This document shows positions 1-5,782 of a stretch of DNA of 8,669 bases, in pieces. The first letter of the stretch is position 1; the number at the start of each line of letters is the position of its first letter. A model generated the notes under the pieces. It saw only the letters and a program-made list of their open reading frames with translations, had not been told where the DNA came from and made no database searches. Location of the stretch: positions 1 to 8,669 of the forward strand of contig SKRP01000045.1 in NCBI GenBank assembly GCA_007118445.1, in the 5' to 3' direction. This stretch comes from Natronohydrobacter sp. GTDB lineage: Bacteria > Pseudomonadota > Alphaproteobacteria > Rhodobacterales > Rhodobacteraceae. A program made the position numbers and the translations under genes.

Positions 1-1212
1 CAGGCTCATGCCCTTGCGGCGCAGCGGGTTCTTCAGCCGCAGAAGCTGCATCATGCCCGCCGCCCAGCGCCCGCGTTGCTGCACGAAGGACACGAAGGTT
101 TCCGGCTGCAGACCGGCGATCATGGCGTGATCGACATAGAGGCTCTTCCAGCCGCGCGAATGGATTTCCAGTGCGGTTTCCGCATCCTCGGTAATGGTCT
201 CACCGGCGAACCCGCCCACATCATCCAGCGCCGCGCGGCGCAGCACAGAGGCCGAGCCACAGAAGAACGCGCCACCCCAGCGGTCCAGTCCCCGGTGGCC
301 CAGATGATAGAACATCTCGTTTTCCGGGGGGCAATCGGCGCGGAAGCCGATATTGCGCTCGACCGGATCGGGATTGAGGAAGAAATGCGGGGTCTGCACC
401 AGAAAGAGCTTCGGATCCTCGACGAAATAGCCAACCGTCCGGGCCAGAAAATCGCGGCTGGGCACATGGTCGGCATCGAAGACCACGACCAGGTCGCCAT
501 TCAGCCGCTCCAGCGCCGCCGACATGTTGCCGGCCTTGGCATTTTCGTTTTTAGGGCGCGTGGAATAGACCACCCCGAGTTCCGCGCAGAGCTGCTGCAG
601 CTCTGCCCGCCGCTTGCGGGATTGTTCAGCGATTTCGGGGTCTTCATGATTGCAGCGCTGGTCAGTGCCACCATCATCGCATAGCACCACGGTCCGCTTT
701 GACGCCGGATAATGCATGTTCTTGGCCGCCGACAGGGTGACGGCCAGCATCTCCGTAGGCTCGTTATAGCTGGGAACAAGGATATCCACTGTCGGCAGAT
801 CCGCCGCCGCGACCTTGGGCGGCAAGGTCCGGTCCACCGGGTCGGCGGTGATGAAGGAGCTGATGAAAAACACGAAAATCGCGTAGGTTTCGACCGCGAA
901 AAGCGACACGGCAATCGCGAAGGACAGCGGATTGTCCAGAGGCGGCAGGGTCTCGGTCGCGCGCCAGAACCAGTAGCGCATGACAATGGCACTGGCCACG
1001 GCCAGAAGCGTGAACCGCGCCGCGATATTGCGCTTGGTGGCCGGTTTCAGCACAGCCACGAGGATCACGGCAAACAGGCCCAACGCCCCCTGCACTGCGG
1101 TCGAGGTCGGGATACTGGCCAGAATGGCAAGCGGCACCACAAGCGCGATCCATAGCAGGGCCAGCCAGATTTCTCCGAAGCGTAATTTCCGAGTTGCAAT
1201 CAATAAAGCCAT
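1..1212 (-). CDS. bcsA: Cellulose synthase catalytic subunit BcsA (N-terminal part, cut by window edge)
   Basis: The inner-membrane processive GT2 glycosyltransferase polymerises UDP-glucose into beta-1,4-glucan and passes the chain through its own membrane channel to BcsB. An open frame of 404 codons runs without a stop from the ATG at 1212 to the left edge. Hydrophobic segments lie near residues 14-33, 43-56, 67-80 and 98-120, before the cytoplasmic GT domain. All four catalytic signatures are present in order: DDGGT (179-183), DADH (246-249, after VVVF), TITEDAET (339-346) and QQRGRW (378-383). FFCGS at 316-320 is also typical. The start is supported by an AGGTAGGA Shine-Dalgarno stretch just upstream. 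The Rhodobacter family member is about 790 residues, so roughly half is missing here, including the C-terminal channel helices and the c-di-GMP-binding PilZ domain. The gene follows bcsN by 18 bp in one operon; bcsB is expected beyond the left edge (inference). Confidence 0.97.
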   Translation of the reverse strand, partial: MALLIATRKLRFGEIWLALLWIALVVPLAILASIPTSTAVQGALGLFAVILVAVLKPATKRNIAARFTLLAVASAIVMRYWFWRATETLPPLDNPLSFAIAVSLFAVETYAIFVFFISSFITADPVDRTLPPKVAAADLPTVDILVPSYNEPTEMLAVTLSAAKNMHYPASKRTVVLCDDGGTDQRCNHEDPEIAEQSRKRRAELQQLCAELGVVYSTRPKNENAKAGNMSAALERLNGDLVVVFDADHVPSRDFLARTVGYFVEDPKLFLVQTPHFFLNPDPVERNIGFRADCPPENEMFYHLGHRGLDRWGGAFFCGSASVLRRAALDDVGGFAGETITEDAETALEIHSRGWKSLYVDHAMIAGLQPETFVSFVQQRGRWAAGMMQLLRLKNPLRRKGMSL

Positions 1213-1230
1213 GAATTCCTACCTTTGGTT

Positions 1231-1893
1231 TCAGCCCGACCGGGGCACGCCCAGTCCGAAGGCCTGCGCACCGATGGGTTCGAGCGCCTGCTCGACCGTG
1301 CCGCTCACACAATTGCGCATCATCAGGTCCAGCGCCGCAGTGCCGCGCGGCAATGCCCGCCCACCGATCTGCGAGCGGCGAAAGGCCAGAACGCAGGTGA
1401 CACCGCCGCCGGGCCGAGCGACCGTATAGGTGATATCGCCATGCTGGTCGCTGGTCGCGGTCAGCCCCCCTTCGCTCACCGAAGAAAACGGTGCCGGAGG
1501 GCCGCCGAACTGTGCCAGCACATCATCGAGCAAAAGCCGTCCCCCGCTGGCACCGCGCGTCTGAGCCCGAAGCAGGATCAGGTTCTCGCCCGCCAGCGAT
1601 GTCGCATTGGGCAGGGTGACCCGCTGCTCGGTGGCAACGCCAAGATCGCGCTCCATGACCACAAGTGCGCTTGGCACATTCACAAAGGCACGGGATGCGG
1701 GCACCACCCGGTATTCTGTCAGCGCTTCCGCAAGCTCGGTCGGGCTTGAGCGGTCGCCGGACAGGCCCATCTGGCAGGCCGAAAGCCCCAGCAGCAGCGC
1801 TGCGCCAAAGCTCAGACGCGCCGGAAGCCCGGATCGCTGACGCGCGGCTGCCAGCAGCGCGCGCATTGCGGTAAAAGGAAAATATCTGCCCAT
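1231..1893 (-). CDS. bcsN: Cellulose biosynthesis protein BcsN, lipoprotein
   Basis: A 220-residue protein carries an N-terminal lipoprotein signal: basic residues, a hydrophobic stretch (about 28-37) and a lipobox LSAC ending at Cys40. The mature protein should therefore be lipid-anchored in the envelope. The body matches my recollection of the alphaproteobacterial BcsN family: VNVPSALVV (71-79), EQRVTLPNATSLAGEN (89-104), ITYTVARPGGGVTCVLAFRR (154-173) and a C-terminal MMRNCVSGTVEQAL (191-204). BcsN accompanies bcsA in Rhizobiales and Rhodobacterales cellulose operons; its biochemical role is not well defined. The start at 1893 is preceded by GAGAGG at a reasonable distance. An internal ATG at codon 10 lacks a Shine-Dalgarno and would still retain the signal peptide. 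It is the first gene of the operon and bcsA starts 18 bp after its stop. Two cysteines remain in the mature part (167 and 195) and could form a disulfide (inference). Confidence 0.9.
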   Translation of the reverse strand: MGRYFPFTAMRALLAAARQRSGLPARLSFGAALLLGLSACQMGLSGDRSSPTELAEALTEYRVVPASRAFVNVPSALVVMERDLGVATEQRVTLPNATSLAGENLILLRAQTRGASGGRLLLDDVLAQFGGPPAPFSSVSEGGLTATSDQHGDITYTVARPGGGVTCVLAFRRSQIGGRALPRGTAALDLMMRNCVSGTVEQALEPIGAQAFGLGVPRSG

Positions 1894-1971
1894 GACCCTG
1901 CCTCTCGGGCCGCAATCGCACAGCGCCGCTGCACATGGACGAAAGCCATGCGCATCACGGATAGCCGACGA

Positions 1972-1985
1972 TGGTCAATTGACCA
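1972..1985. promoter_or_regulatory. Perfect 14-bp palindrome TGGTCAATTGACCA, candidate operator upstream of bcsN
   Basis: The 14 bases equal their own reverse complement and the symmetry stops exactly at both ends. The site is 79-92 bp upstream of the bcsN start. Read toward bcsN, its right half supplies TTGACC, a good match to a -35 hexamer, but the hexamer 17-18 bp further on (ATGCGC or TGCGCA) is a poor -10. An operator overlapping the -35 of the cellulose operon is a reasonable inference; the regulator is unknown. Confidence 0.45.
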
Positions 1986-2056
1986 GCCCATCTTGCCTAT
2001 GCCTCTGCTCAGTGCCCTCTCTTGATGCGGAGGGTCATCTGTCTGGAAACGTGACA

Positions 2057-2072
2057 TTAACGTCTCGTTGAC
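2057..2072 (+). promoter_or_regulatory. Near-consensus CtrA-like box, TTAA-N7-TTGAC
   Basis: The sequence TTAACGTCTCGTTGAC differs in one base from the CtrA consensus TTAA-N7-TTAAC known from Caulobacter and other Alphaproteobacteria. It lies about 165 bp upstream of bcsN in an AT-rich patch. CtrA controls motility and c-di-GMP-linked genes in Rhodobacteraceae, so a link to cellulose is plausible, but a motif this short can occur by chance. Confidence 0.25.
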
Positions 2073-2233
2073 AATAAGTAGCACAGGTTTCATGGCTCTG
2101 GCAATCCAGCCTATTTCGAGCGGGTAACTTGTTTATGCATTGCAGGAAATTTACGCGCCATGGTTGCGTCCGCCAGTGCGCGCGGCACGTCGGATCAAGC
2201 TCTGGCAGCGCTGATATGCAAGATATTGTATCA

Positions 2234-2275
2234 CTGCCCTGCATCTCTGCATAATTCTACAGCGATGCAGGGCAG
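2234..2275. repeat. 12-bp perfect inverted repeat (stem-loop), possible terminator of the HPF-like gene
   Basis: The arms CTGCCCTGCATC (2234-2245) and GATGCAGGGCAG (2264-2275) are exact reverse complements separated by 18 bases. The loop holds a further CTGCAT (2247-2252) that can pair with the inner part of the right arm as an alternative hairpin. The structure begins 48 bp beyond the HPF stop in the direction of transcription, which suits a transcript end. No run of T follows on either strand, so a classical intrinsic terminator is not clear; a Rho-associated 3' hairpin or an operator pair is equally possible. Confidence 0.5.
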
Positions 2276-2322
2276 CTATCTGCTGTGGCACGCGCGCAAC
2301 ATCTGACCTGTGACACCTGAGC

Positions 2323-2640
2323 TCAGCGCCGGGCGCGGGCCTTGCCCAATTCCCGGTCGAGCACATTGCGCATCTTGTCCACAGCACCCGTGATCGCGGA
2401 TTGCAGGCTGTCGGCAGTTTCTGTCGCGCTGACCGGCTGGCGGCCCTCAAGACGCACCTCGACCATGCAGCGCTTGTCGTCGGGGCCTTTCTTCTCGGCA
2501 TTCTGATCCTGCAGATGCACCTCGACCCGCGTGATCGCGCCCGAAACTGCACCAAGCTTGGACTGGATCACGGTTTCGACGAAACGCACCACATCCTCGC
2601 GCCCCGCGATGGTGTTATCCGTGTTGACCTGAATATGCAT
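2323..2640 (-). CDS. Short HPF/RaiA-family ribosome-associated protein
   Basis: The 105-residue protein opens with a beta-strand start, MHIQVNTDNTIAGRE, then RFVETVIQSKLG, then TRVEVHLQDQN (38-47), KRCMVEVRLEGRQPVSAT (56-73) and a terminal helix ending in a basic tail, RELGKARARR. This beta-alpha-beta-beta-beta-alpha order is the S30EA/HPF fold that binds in the small-subunit mRNA/tRNA channel of resting ribosomes (family knowledge). It is the short type, lacking the C-terminal dimerisation domain of long HPF. Two ATGs lie side by side (2643 and 2640). The GAGAAAGG upstream is better spaced for the second, which also gives the usual N-terminus; the first would add one Met. The gene follows folA by about 57 bp and may be cotranscribed. 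Because these bacteria usually also carry a long HPF elsewhere, this copy is probably an accessory paralogue (inference). Confidence 0.8.
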   Translation of the reverse strand: MHIQVNTDNTIAGREDVVRFVETVIQSKLGAVSGAITRVEVHLQDQNAEKKGPDDKRCMVEVRLEGRQPVSATETADSLQSAITGAVDKMRNVLDRELGKARARR

Positions 2641-2699
2641 CATGCTGCCTTTCTCTTGCTTGTCACAGTATTGGCCTGCCGCGCACGGATCGGCAAGCC

Positions 2700-3188
2700 T
2701 CAGTCCCGGTTGCGCAGATATTCCTGAACGCGGCAAAGCGGCGCATCATCGCGCAGGATCAGGCTGTCCATGGGCCGCCAGTCACCGGGCGCAATAGCAG
2801 GGAAGAATGTATCCGCATCCGGCACGTCGAGTTCCACCTCGGTGATCAGAAGCCGGTCAGCCAGCGGCAGAAACGCGCTGTAGATCGCCGCCCCCCCGAT
2901 CGCATAGAGCCGCAAATGCCCCGCCGCGCGGGCTGTATCAAGCGCCTGTTCAAGCGACACGAAATGCGTGCCGTCTTCATCCGGGCGCGGGGTCGATGTG
3001 ACAACAATGTTCAGCCTGCGCGGCAAGGGACGTTTGGGCAGGCTGTCCCAGGTCCTGCGCCCCATGATCAGCGCACCGCCCAGCGTCTCGCGCTGGAAAA
3101 AGGCCAGATCTTCGGGTGCGTGCCAGGGGATGGTTCCATCCCGGCCAATCGCGCCATTGCGCGCGCGGGCGACAATCAGGCTCAGCAT
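2700..3188 (-). CDS. folA: Dihydrofolate reductase
   Basis: The 162-residue cytoplasmic enzyme reduces dihydrofolate to tetrahydrofolate with NADPH. Length and motifs are standard: ARARNGAIGRDGTIPWH (7-23), with Asp27 of PEDLAFF as the acidic active-site residue, the cofactor-binding MGRRTWDSLP (42-51), a GG pair in AIGGAAIY (96-103), ITEVELDVPDADTFFP (115-130) and the C-terminal aromatic strand QEYLRNRD. It begins immediately after the thyA stop (TGA|ATG, no spacer), so translation is likely coupled to thyA. The product regenerates the tetrahydrofolate that ThyA oxidises. No truncation or frameshift is seen. Confidence 0.97.
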   Translation of the reverse strand: MLSLIVARARNGAIGRDGTIPWHAPEDLAFFQRETLGGALIMGRRTWDSLPKRPLPRRLNIVVTSTPRPDEDGTHFVSLEQALDTARAAGHLRLYAIGGAAIYSAFLPLADRLLITEVELDVPDADTFFPAIAPGDWRPMDSLILRDDAPLCRVQEYLRNRD

Positions 3189-3968
3189 TCAGACCGCCAC
3201 CGGGGCCTTGATCGCAGGATGCGGGTCATAGTCATGGATGCGGAAATCCTCATAGGTGAAGTCAAAGATCGTGTCGGGGCGGCGCAGGATTTCCATGCGC
3301 GGCAGCGGGCGCGGCGCGCGCTCCAGCTGGGTGCGCACCTGCTCCATATGGTTGGAATAGATATGCGCATCGCCAAGCGTGTGGATGAAATGCCCGGGCT
3401 CCAGCCCGGTGACGCGCGCCAGCATCATCTGCAACAGCGCATAGGAGGCAATGTTGAACGGCACGCCCAGAAACATATCGGCCGAGCGCTGGTAGAGTTG
3501 CAGATGCAGCTTGCCGCCAAGCACGCGCACCTGCCAGAGCGTGTGACAGGGCGGCAGCGCCATATGCGGCACATCTTCAGGGTTCCAGGCCGAGACGATC
3601 AGGCGGCGGCTGTCGGGGCTGTCGCGGATCTGGCGCACCAGTTCGGCGATCTGATCCACCCCGCCGAAATCGCGCCACTGCCGACCATAGACCGGCCCCA
3701 GATCGCCTGCATCATCGGCCCATTCATCCCAGATGCTGACACCATTGGCTTTCAGATATCCGATATTCGTGTCCCCAGACAGGAACCATAGCAGTTCATG
3801 AATGACAGATTTCAGATGTACGCGCTTGGTGGTGACCAGCGGGAAACCCCCTGACAGATCATAGCGCATCTGCATCCCGAACACCGATAGTGTGCCTGTG
3901 CCCGTGCGGTCATCCGACGGGGTGCCATTCTCCAGAATAAAGCGCAATCCATCCAGATACTGTTTCAT
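3189..3968 (-). CDS. thyA: Thymidylate synthase (folate-dependent, ThyA type)
   Basis: The 259-residue homodimeric enzyme methylates dUMP to dTMP using methylene-tetrahydrofolate and releases dihydrofolate. Visible hallmarks are DDRTGTGT with phosphate-binding Arg21, ELLWFLSGDTN (58-68), WDEWADDAGDLGPVYGRQWR (80-99), the nucleophilic Cys141 in LPPCHT, QRSADMFLGVPFN (160-172), and DAHIYSNH (200-207). The C-terminus KAPVAV matches the conserved end that closes over the active site. The length is close to the E. coli enzyme (264). It is the first gene of a minus-strand set with folA and probably the HPF-like gene. GCAGGG sits directly before the ATG as a modest ribosome site. It diverges from gloA across 122 bp. 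Confidence 0.98.
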   Translation of the reverse strand: MKQYLDGLRFILENGTPSDDRTGTGTLSVFGMQMRYDLSGGFPLVTTKRVHLKSVIHELLWFLSGDTNIGYLKANGVSIWDEWADDAGDLGPVYGRQWRDFGGVDQIAELVRQIRDSPDSRRLIVSAWNPEDVPHMALPPCHTLWQVRVLGGKLHLQLYQRSADMFLGVPFNIASYALLQMMLARVTGLEPGHFIHTLGDAHIYSNHMEQVRTQLERAPRPLPRMEILRRPDTIFDFTYEDFRIHDYDPHPAIKAPVAV

Positions 3969-4090
3969 GCCCTGCCCGCGCTACAAGATGAGGTGTTGCG
4001 CACCATAGACCGGATGCGATTGATTCTGAACCCCCATTGCAGCAGGATGCACGCTGCCTATCTTTGAGGCACAGCACAAGGAGAGACAGG
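3969..4090. promoter_or_regulatory. Divergent promoter region between thyA and gloA
   Basis: This 122-bp gap must hold the start signals of both divergent genes. Toward gloA the best pair I can see is TTGCAG (4037-4042) and TATCTT (4059-4064) with a 16-bp spacer, both imperfect. The gloA ribosome site AAGGAG (4079-4084) is clear. Nothing strong is visible toward thyA. Exact promoter positions are a guess. Confidence 0.35.
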
Positions 4091-4513
4091 ATGCGCTATC
4101 TGCATACGATGGTCCGGGTCAAGGATCTTGAGAAATCGATGGAATTCTACCGCTTGCTGGGTCTGCAGGAAACCCGCCGCCATGACAGCGAGGCCGGTCG
4201 CTTCACGCTGGTCTTCATGGCCCCGCCGGGACAACCCGACTGCCCGGTCGAGCTGACCTTCAACTGGGATGGCGATGACGGCCTGCCCTCGGACAGTCGC
4301 CATTTCGGCCATCTGGCCTATGAAGTCGACGATATCTACGTCAAATGCGCAGAATTGCAGGACGCGGGCATTACCATCAACCGCCCGCCGCGCGACGGGC
4401 GCATGGCCTTTATCCGTTCGCCGGACAATATCTCGATCGAGTTGCTGCAAAAAGGCGACGCCCTGCCCTTGACTGAGCCCTGGGCCAGCATGGAAAACAC
4501 CGGCCATTGGTGA
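4091..4513 (+). CDS. gloA: Lactoylglutathione lyase (glyoxalase I)
   Basis: A 140-residue VOC-fold metalloenzyme isomerises the hemithioacetal of methylglyoxal and glutathione to S-lactoylglutathione, the first step of methylglyoxal detoxification. All four metal ligands of the proteobacterial family can be placed: His5 (YLHTMVRV), Glu54 (PVELTFNW), His74 (FGHLAYEVDDIY) and Glu117 (SIELLQ). The glyoxalase signature VKDLEKSMEFYRLLGL (10-25) is intact. An ATG 54 bp upstream in frame would add an arginine-rich leader absent from the family. The start at 4091 is chosen because AAGGAG lies just before it and the protein then begins as in E. coli GloA (MRxLHTM). The gene is convergent with the downstream ATPase, with six bases between the stops. 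Confidence 0.93.
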   Translation: MRYLHTMVRVKDLEKSMEFYRLLGLQETRRHDSEAGRFTLVFMAPPGQPDCPVELTFNWDGDDGLPSDSRHFGHLAYEVDDIYVKCAELQDAGITINRPPRDGRMAFIRSPDNISIELLQKGDALPLTEPWASMENTGHW

Positions 4514-4519
4514 GCGTGC

Positions 4520-5362
4520 TCAGCCCTTGTTCGGGAAAGGCGCGAAAAAGATGCCGTCATCGATCACGGCCTGCACAGTGGAGCGCTTGACCATATTCTC
4601 TTCCTGCGCGAAGGCATAGGTCAGCGCCATGTCGCAAAGCTGGTTGATCAGGCGCGGAACCCCGCCCGTGGCCTCATGCACCAGCTCTGCGGCCTGCTTG
4701 CTGAAAATGCCGGGGCGTCCGCCCGCGATGCGCAGCCGGTGAGCAATGTATTTCAGCACTGTTCCGGACTCCATATAGGGCAGATGGTAGTTAGCCGCCA
4801 CGCGCTGGGCAAACTGCACCAGTTCGGGCCTGCGCACATGGTCGCGCAATTCGGGCTGGCCGATCAGGAAAAGCTGCAACACCTCTTCCTTGCCCAGATT
4901 GATATTGGTCAGCATCCGCAATTCTTCCAGCGCTTCCAGCGAGAGGTTCTGCGCCTCGTCGATCACCAGCAGCACGCGGCGGCCCTCATTGTATTCCTGC
5001 ACCAGAAATTCCTGCACCCGCAGGAATTTTGCCTCTTCGCTGATGTCGGATTTGGTCAGTTCGGGCAGCAGCCATTGCAGGATCTCGCGCGTCTTGGGGC
5101 GCGTATTCGTCACCAGCGCGATGGACAGGCTGTCATCATCCTCGATCTCTTCGATGAAATGTTGCAACAGGACAGTCTTGCCGGCCCCGATCTCGCCGGT
5201 GATCAGCGTGATGGGCGCGCGGGTGGACAGACCGTATTGCAGCATCGTGTAAGCACCACGGGTCGCATCCGACCAGAACAGGAATTCCGGATCAGGGGTC
5301 AGCGAGAACGGGCGCTGTGTGAAGCCGAAATGCTCCAGATATGAACTGAATCCCTGTGTCAT
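4520..5362 (-). CDS. ExeA-type AAA ATPase (PEP-CTERM/exopolysaccharide-locus secretion ATPase-like)
   Basis: The 280-residue soluble protein starts with the family N-terminus YLEHFGFTQRPFSLTPDPEFLFWS (8-31). It carries Walker A GEIGAGKT (56-63), Walker B LLVIDEAQ (131-138), LIGQPEL (167-172) in the sensor-1 area, QRVAANYHL (186-194) with a possible arginine finger, and the sensor-2-like GGVPRLIN (233-240). It resembles the general secretion ATPase ExeA and, even more, the subfamily encoded beside exosortase and polysaccharide genes. No peptidoglycan-binding domain or membrane helix follows the AAA core, so the protein should be cytosolic or peripheral. It lies divergent from the sugar transferase, which supports an exopolysaccharide export or assembly role (inference). 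No exosortase is in this window. The ribosome site GAGG lies only two bases from the ATG, so initiation may be weak. Confidence 0.85.
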   Translation of the reverse strand: MTQGFSSYLEHFGFTQRPFSLTPDPEFLFWSDATRGAYTMLQYGLSTRAPITLITGEIGAGKTVLLQHFIEEIEDDDSLSIALVTNTRPKTREILQWLLPELTKSDISEEAKFLRVQEFLVQEYNEGRRVLLVIDEAQNLSLEALEELRMLTNINLGKEEVLQLFLIGQPELRDHVRRPELVQFAQRVAANYHLPYMESGTVLKYIAHRLRIAGGRPGIFSKQAAELVHEATGGVPRLINQLCDMALTYAFAQEENMVKRSTVQAVIDDGIFFAPFPNKG

Positions 5363-5423
5363 GGCCTCGCCGCTCTATTGATCAAGGGCAAACCACCCTG
5401 CAGACAATGGGGTACTGCCCCCG

Positions 5424-5505
5424 GATGGCAGGATTCAAGCGCAATTGCAGCGGCGCTGTGAAATCACGCCGCGAGATGCCTGAATGATTCGCTACTCCTG
5501 CCATC
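5424..5505. repeat. Separated 10-bp inverted repeat GATGGCAGGA / TCCTGCCATC
   Basis: The arms 5424-5433 and 5496-5505 are exact reverse complements with 62 bp between them. This is too far apart for a simple terminator, but it could suit two operator sites bound by one regulator upstream of the divergent genes. It could also be chance in a region this long. Confidence 0.35.
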
Positions 5506-5702
5506 ATTTTTCCGTCTTTCCCCTGCAAAAACCACAAGCTGTCCCCCAACCGGAAACAAACACGGCCCATATCACGATTTGTCCCCACCTAATCCAGGAG
5601 AGACTGACAAACAGGGCGAAACGCAGCGTCGCGCCAGTCATTTTCCGTGCAGAGGAGCAGGGTTAACGCTATATCAACCTTAATAGCTCCGAGACATCAA
5701 TC

Positions 5703-5739
5703 GACGCGGCATTCCGCGCGTCCTGGGACTTCCCGTCCC
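5703..5739 (+). promoter_or_regulatory. Two tandem stem-loops in the leader of the sugar transferase
   Basis: The first stem pairs GACGCG (5703-5708) with CGCGTC (5717-5722); an alternative is CGCGG-CATT-CCGCG (5705-5718). The second pairs GGGAC (5725-5729) with GTCCC (5735-5739) over a five-base loop. Neither is followed by a T-run, so they are not obvious terminators. They end 43 bases before the ATG and would sit in a 5' leader if transcription begins upstream. Function unknown. Confidence 0.3.
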
Positions 5740-5782
5740 GTTCGCCGCGCGCAATTCGGTCTGCAAAAATGGGGAACGGATC

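Larger units (their letters stand above)
1894..2322. other. 429-bp intergenic region upstream of bcsN and downstream of the HPF-like gene
   Basis: No convincing gene is visible on either strand. The frames that can be drawn either overlap bcsN out of frame or have low-complexity, codon-atypical translations. The region holds the presumed bcsNA promoter, a perfect 14-bp palindrome (1972-1985), a CtrA-like box (2057-2072) and a 12-bp perfect inverted repeat (2234-2275). It is visibly more AT-rich around 2040-2140 and 2215-2265 than the flanking genes. Whether it hides a small RNA cannot be decided from the sequence alone. Confidence 0.7.
5363..5782. promoter_or_regulatory. 420-bp divergent intergenic region between the ATPase and the sugar transferase
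   Basis: No gene is supported here; short frames have unconvincing translations and no usable ribosome sites. The region must carry promoters for both directions. Visible structure includes a GGGG-TACTG-CCCC hairpin (5409-5421), a 10-bp inverted pair (5424-5433 and 5496-5505), a GGTT-N11-AACC dyad (5661-5679), and two tandem stem-loops just upstream of the sugar transferase (5703-5739). The 9-mer CTGCAAAAA occurs at 5523-5531 and again at 5761-5769 near the sugar transferase start. No hexamer pair with good spacing stands out as a sigma-70 promoter. Confidence 0.5.

Noticed and set aside
1812..2093. A 93-codon minus-strand frame starting in the intergenic region and running into bcsN out of frame
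   Set aside because: It overlaps the well-supported bcsN N-terminus, has no ribosome site, and its translation shows no recognisable family or coding bias.
2035..2244. A 69-codon minus-strand frame between bcsN and the HPF-like gene
   Set aside because: No Shine-Dalgarno, atypical composition, and part of the inverted repeat falls in its 5' region.
2317..2326. Ten-base palindrome CTGAGCTCAG over the HPF stop codon
   Set aside because: Short, partly coding, and readily expected by chance in a window of this size.
5484..5666. A 60-codon plus-strand frame in the divergent intergenic region
   Set aside because: No ribosome site and a low-complexity, unrecognisable product; more likely regulatory DNA.
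5661..5679. A second CtrA box at GTTAAC upstream of the sugar transferase
   Set aside because: Only one TTAA half-site is present; the second half at the required spacing is TCAA and off register. Kept only as a GGTT-N11-AACC dyad.
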